Assembly (NCBI GenBank): GCA_023374025.1
Contig: SIJG01000003.1
Coordinates: 372,001 to 436,000 of the forward strand
Direction: 5' to 3'
Length of the DNA: 64,000 nucleotides
DNA from: Heterodera schachtii
Taxonomy: Eukaryota > Nematoda > Chromadorea > Rhabditida > Heteroderidae
Both the position numbers and the translations under genes were made by a program. The notes below the pieces were generated by a model. The model was not told the DNA's origin. It did not search any database and saw only the letters and a program-made list of their open reading frames with translations. How positions within the stretch are numbered: position 1 is the first letter of the stretch; every line of letters starts with the position of its first letter. Shown one piece after another: positions 63,071 through 64,000 of the stretch.

Positions 63071-64000
63071 ATGAAATTGTTAATCTTTTTGTTTTTATTG
63101 CTCTCCATAACTCTGAGCCAATGCTCATTAAGTGCCAATGTTCCAGCCGATGGAGATGGAGTGATTAGTGACAATGAATTTGCCGAATTTGAGTTTATTG
63201 ATGAAGAAGACCCAATCAGTGACCAGCAGTCAAATGATAATTACCAACAGAATGGGCAACAGCAAAAAGAGCAGAGAAATGATGACAAAATGGACCAACC
63301 TAACGACCATAATTCTAAGGAAGAACAAATTGATAAAAGCGCGGAAGAAAATGGCGCAGAAAAGGTGACTATTTCACTAATCATTTTGAGATTGGCATTT
63401 TATATAGACAAAAATAAATATGGAAAAGATTTAGACCAAATGAAACTGTGCATTTGAAAAAATATTCACAATTCATTTAGAATTTATTATGGAAGCGCGA
63501 ACATTTTCACAGTTCTTATTCTGTTTACACCCCATAATTTAAGTTGAAAAAAGAAATTTTTTGGGTGTAAACTTATAAGAGCCCAATCAATGTTCAAATA
63601 ACAATATTCTAAAAACAAAACTTGTGGAGAAACTTAATTGCAACATTTAGTCAGTTCGGAGTGAAGGTGATTTTTCGTTTCTTGTCGATGAAGAAGAATT
63701 TGATGAATTTCCGGCCAAAACAGTGGAAGAAATTGACCAAACTCACAAGGGGGAAGTGCCCGTCAACAAACCACCAAAACCATTGACTTTTGCTGAGGTT
63801 AGCCTTCTCTTCATTTAATTATAATTGTATTTTTTAAGGTTCCTTCCCATTTCCGGTCAAATTGGTCCAGCTACCAAGGTAAGCCAAAGCTTGGAAATGC
63901 CTTTGTCGCAAGTTAATTGTAAATCCATTTTTAGTCGAACTTCTCGCTTTGCTCATCATTTTGGTTTATGCGCTGAATTACGCTTACGGAAAGTCCAAAA
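63071..64000 (+). CDS. CCDC47 (PAT-complex ER membrane protein), 5' part
   Basis: CCDC47 is an ER membrane protein of the PAT/multipass-translocon complex that assists insertion of multi-pass proteins. The window holds only the N-terminal part. Exon 1 (63071 to about 63364) encodes a signal peptide (LLIFLFLLLSITLSQC) and a long acidic, Asn/Gln-rich luminal region (ADGDGVISDNEFAEFEFIDE). Exon 2 (about 63651-63797) continues with DEEEFDEFPAK and ends PKPLTFAE. A small exon gives VPSHFRSNWSSYQ, and the last starts the membrane segment VELLALLIILVYALNYAYGK, matching the conserved CCDC47 core around its first membrane segment. It runs off the right edge. Confidence 0.85.

Overview
This is a nematode genomic window, not bacterial or viral. 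All genes are split by short introns (many of 39-80 nt), several start codons sit directly behind a 3' splice-acceptor sequence (the pattern expected for spliced-leader trans-splicing), and the proteins resemble nematode/animal families. Two clear GC-AG introns and abundant poly(C)/poly(G) tracts would fit a tylenchid plant-parasitic nematode such as a cyst nematode, but that placement is an inference and has low confidence.

Layout, left to right: (1) Tousled-like kinase, + strand (837-4255). (2) A minus-strand pair, TFIIH p34/GTF2H3 (8567-7523) followed 150 nt later by VPS33 (7372-4699), which looks like a two-gene operon and converges on the kinase. (3) A small multi-pass membrane protein of LAPTM-like type, + (9334-12124), with introns full of microsatellite. 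(4) A RIM-binding protein (SH3, FN3 repeats, two SH3), + (about 14433-20405). (5) A GRK2/3-type G-protein-coupled-receptor kinase, + (23004-26880). (6) IA-2/IDA-1, a dense-core-vesicle receptor-type pseudophosphatase, + (about 29174-34258). (7) An INPP4-like phosphoinositide 4-phosphatase without a visible C2 domain, + (35177-37477). (8) 3-hydroxyisobutyrate dehydrogenase with two apparent 1-nt frameshifts, + (38029-39109). (9) A co-SMAD (SMAD4), + (39408-42429). (10) A giant classical/Fat-type cadherin spanning 18.6 kb, + (43912-62501). (11) The 5' part of CCDC47, + (63071 to the right edge).

The genes are not one pathway. RIM-BP, GRK2 and IA-2 all act in neuronal signalling and vesicle release; VPS33 and INPP4 act in endolysosomal traffic and phosphoinositide turnover; co-SMAD and the cadherin act in growth and epithelial morphogenesis. 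From memory, the C. elegans counterparts of many of them lie on chromosome III, so the neighbourhood probably reflects an ancestral nematode linkage group.

I found no CRISPR, phage, virus or prokaryotic defence system. The most unusual non-gene structures are a foldback (MITE-like) element in a cadherin intron, several minisatellites, one apparently built from copies of a splice acceptor, a strong excess of the palindrome TGATCA across the cadherin gene, and a 38-nt dispersed repeat on both sides of the INPP4-like gene.
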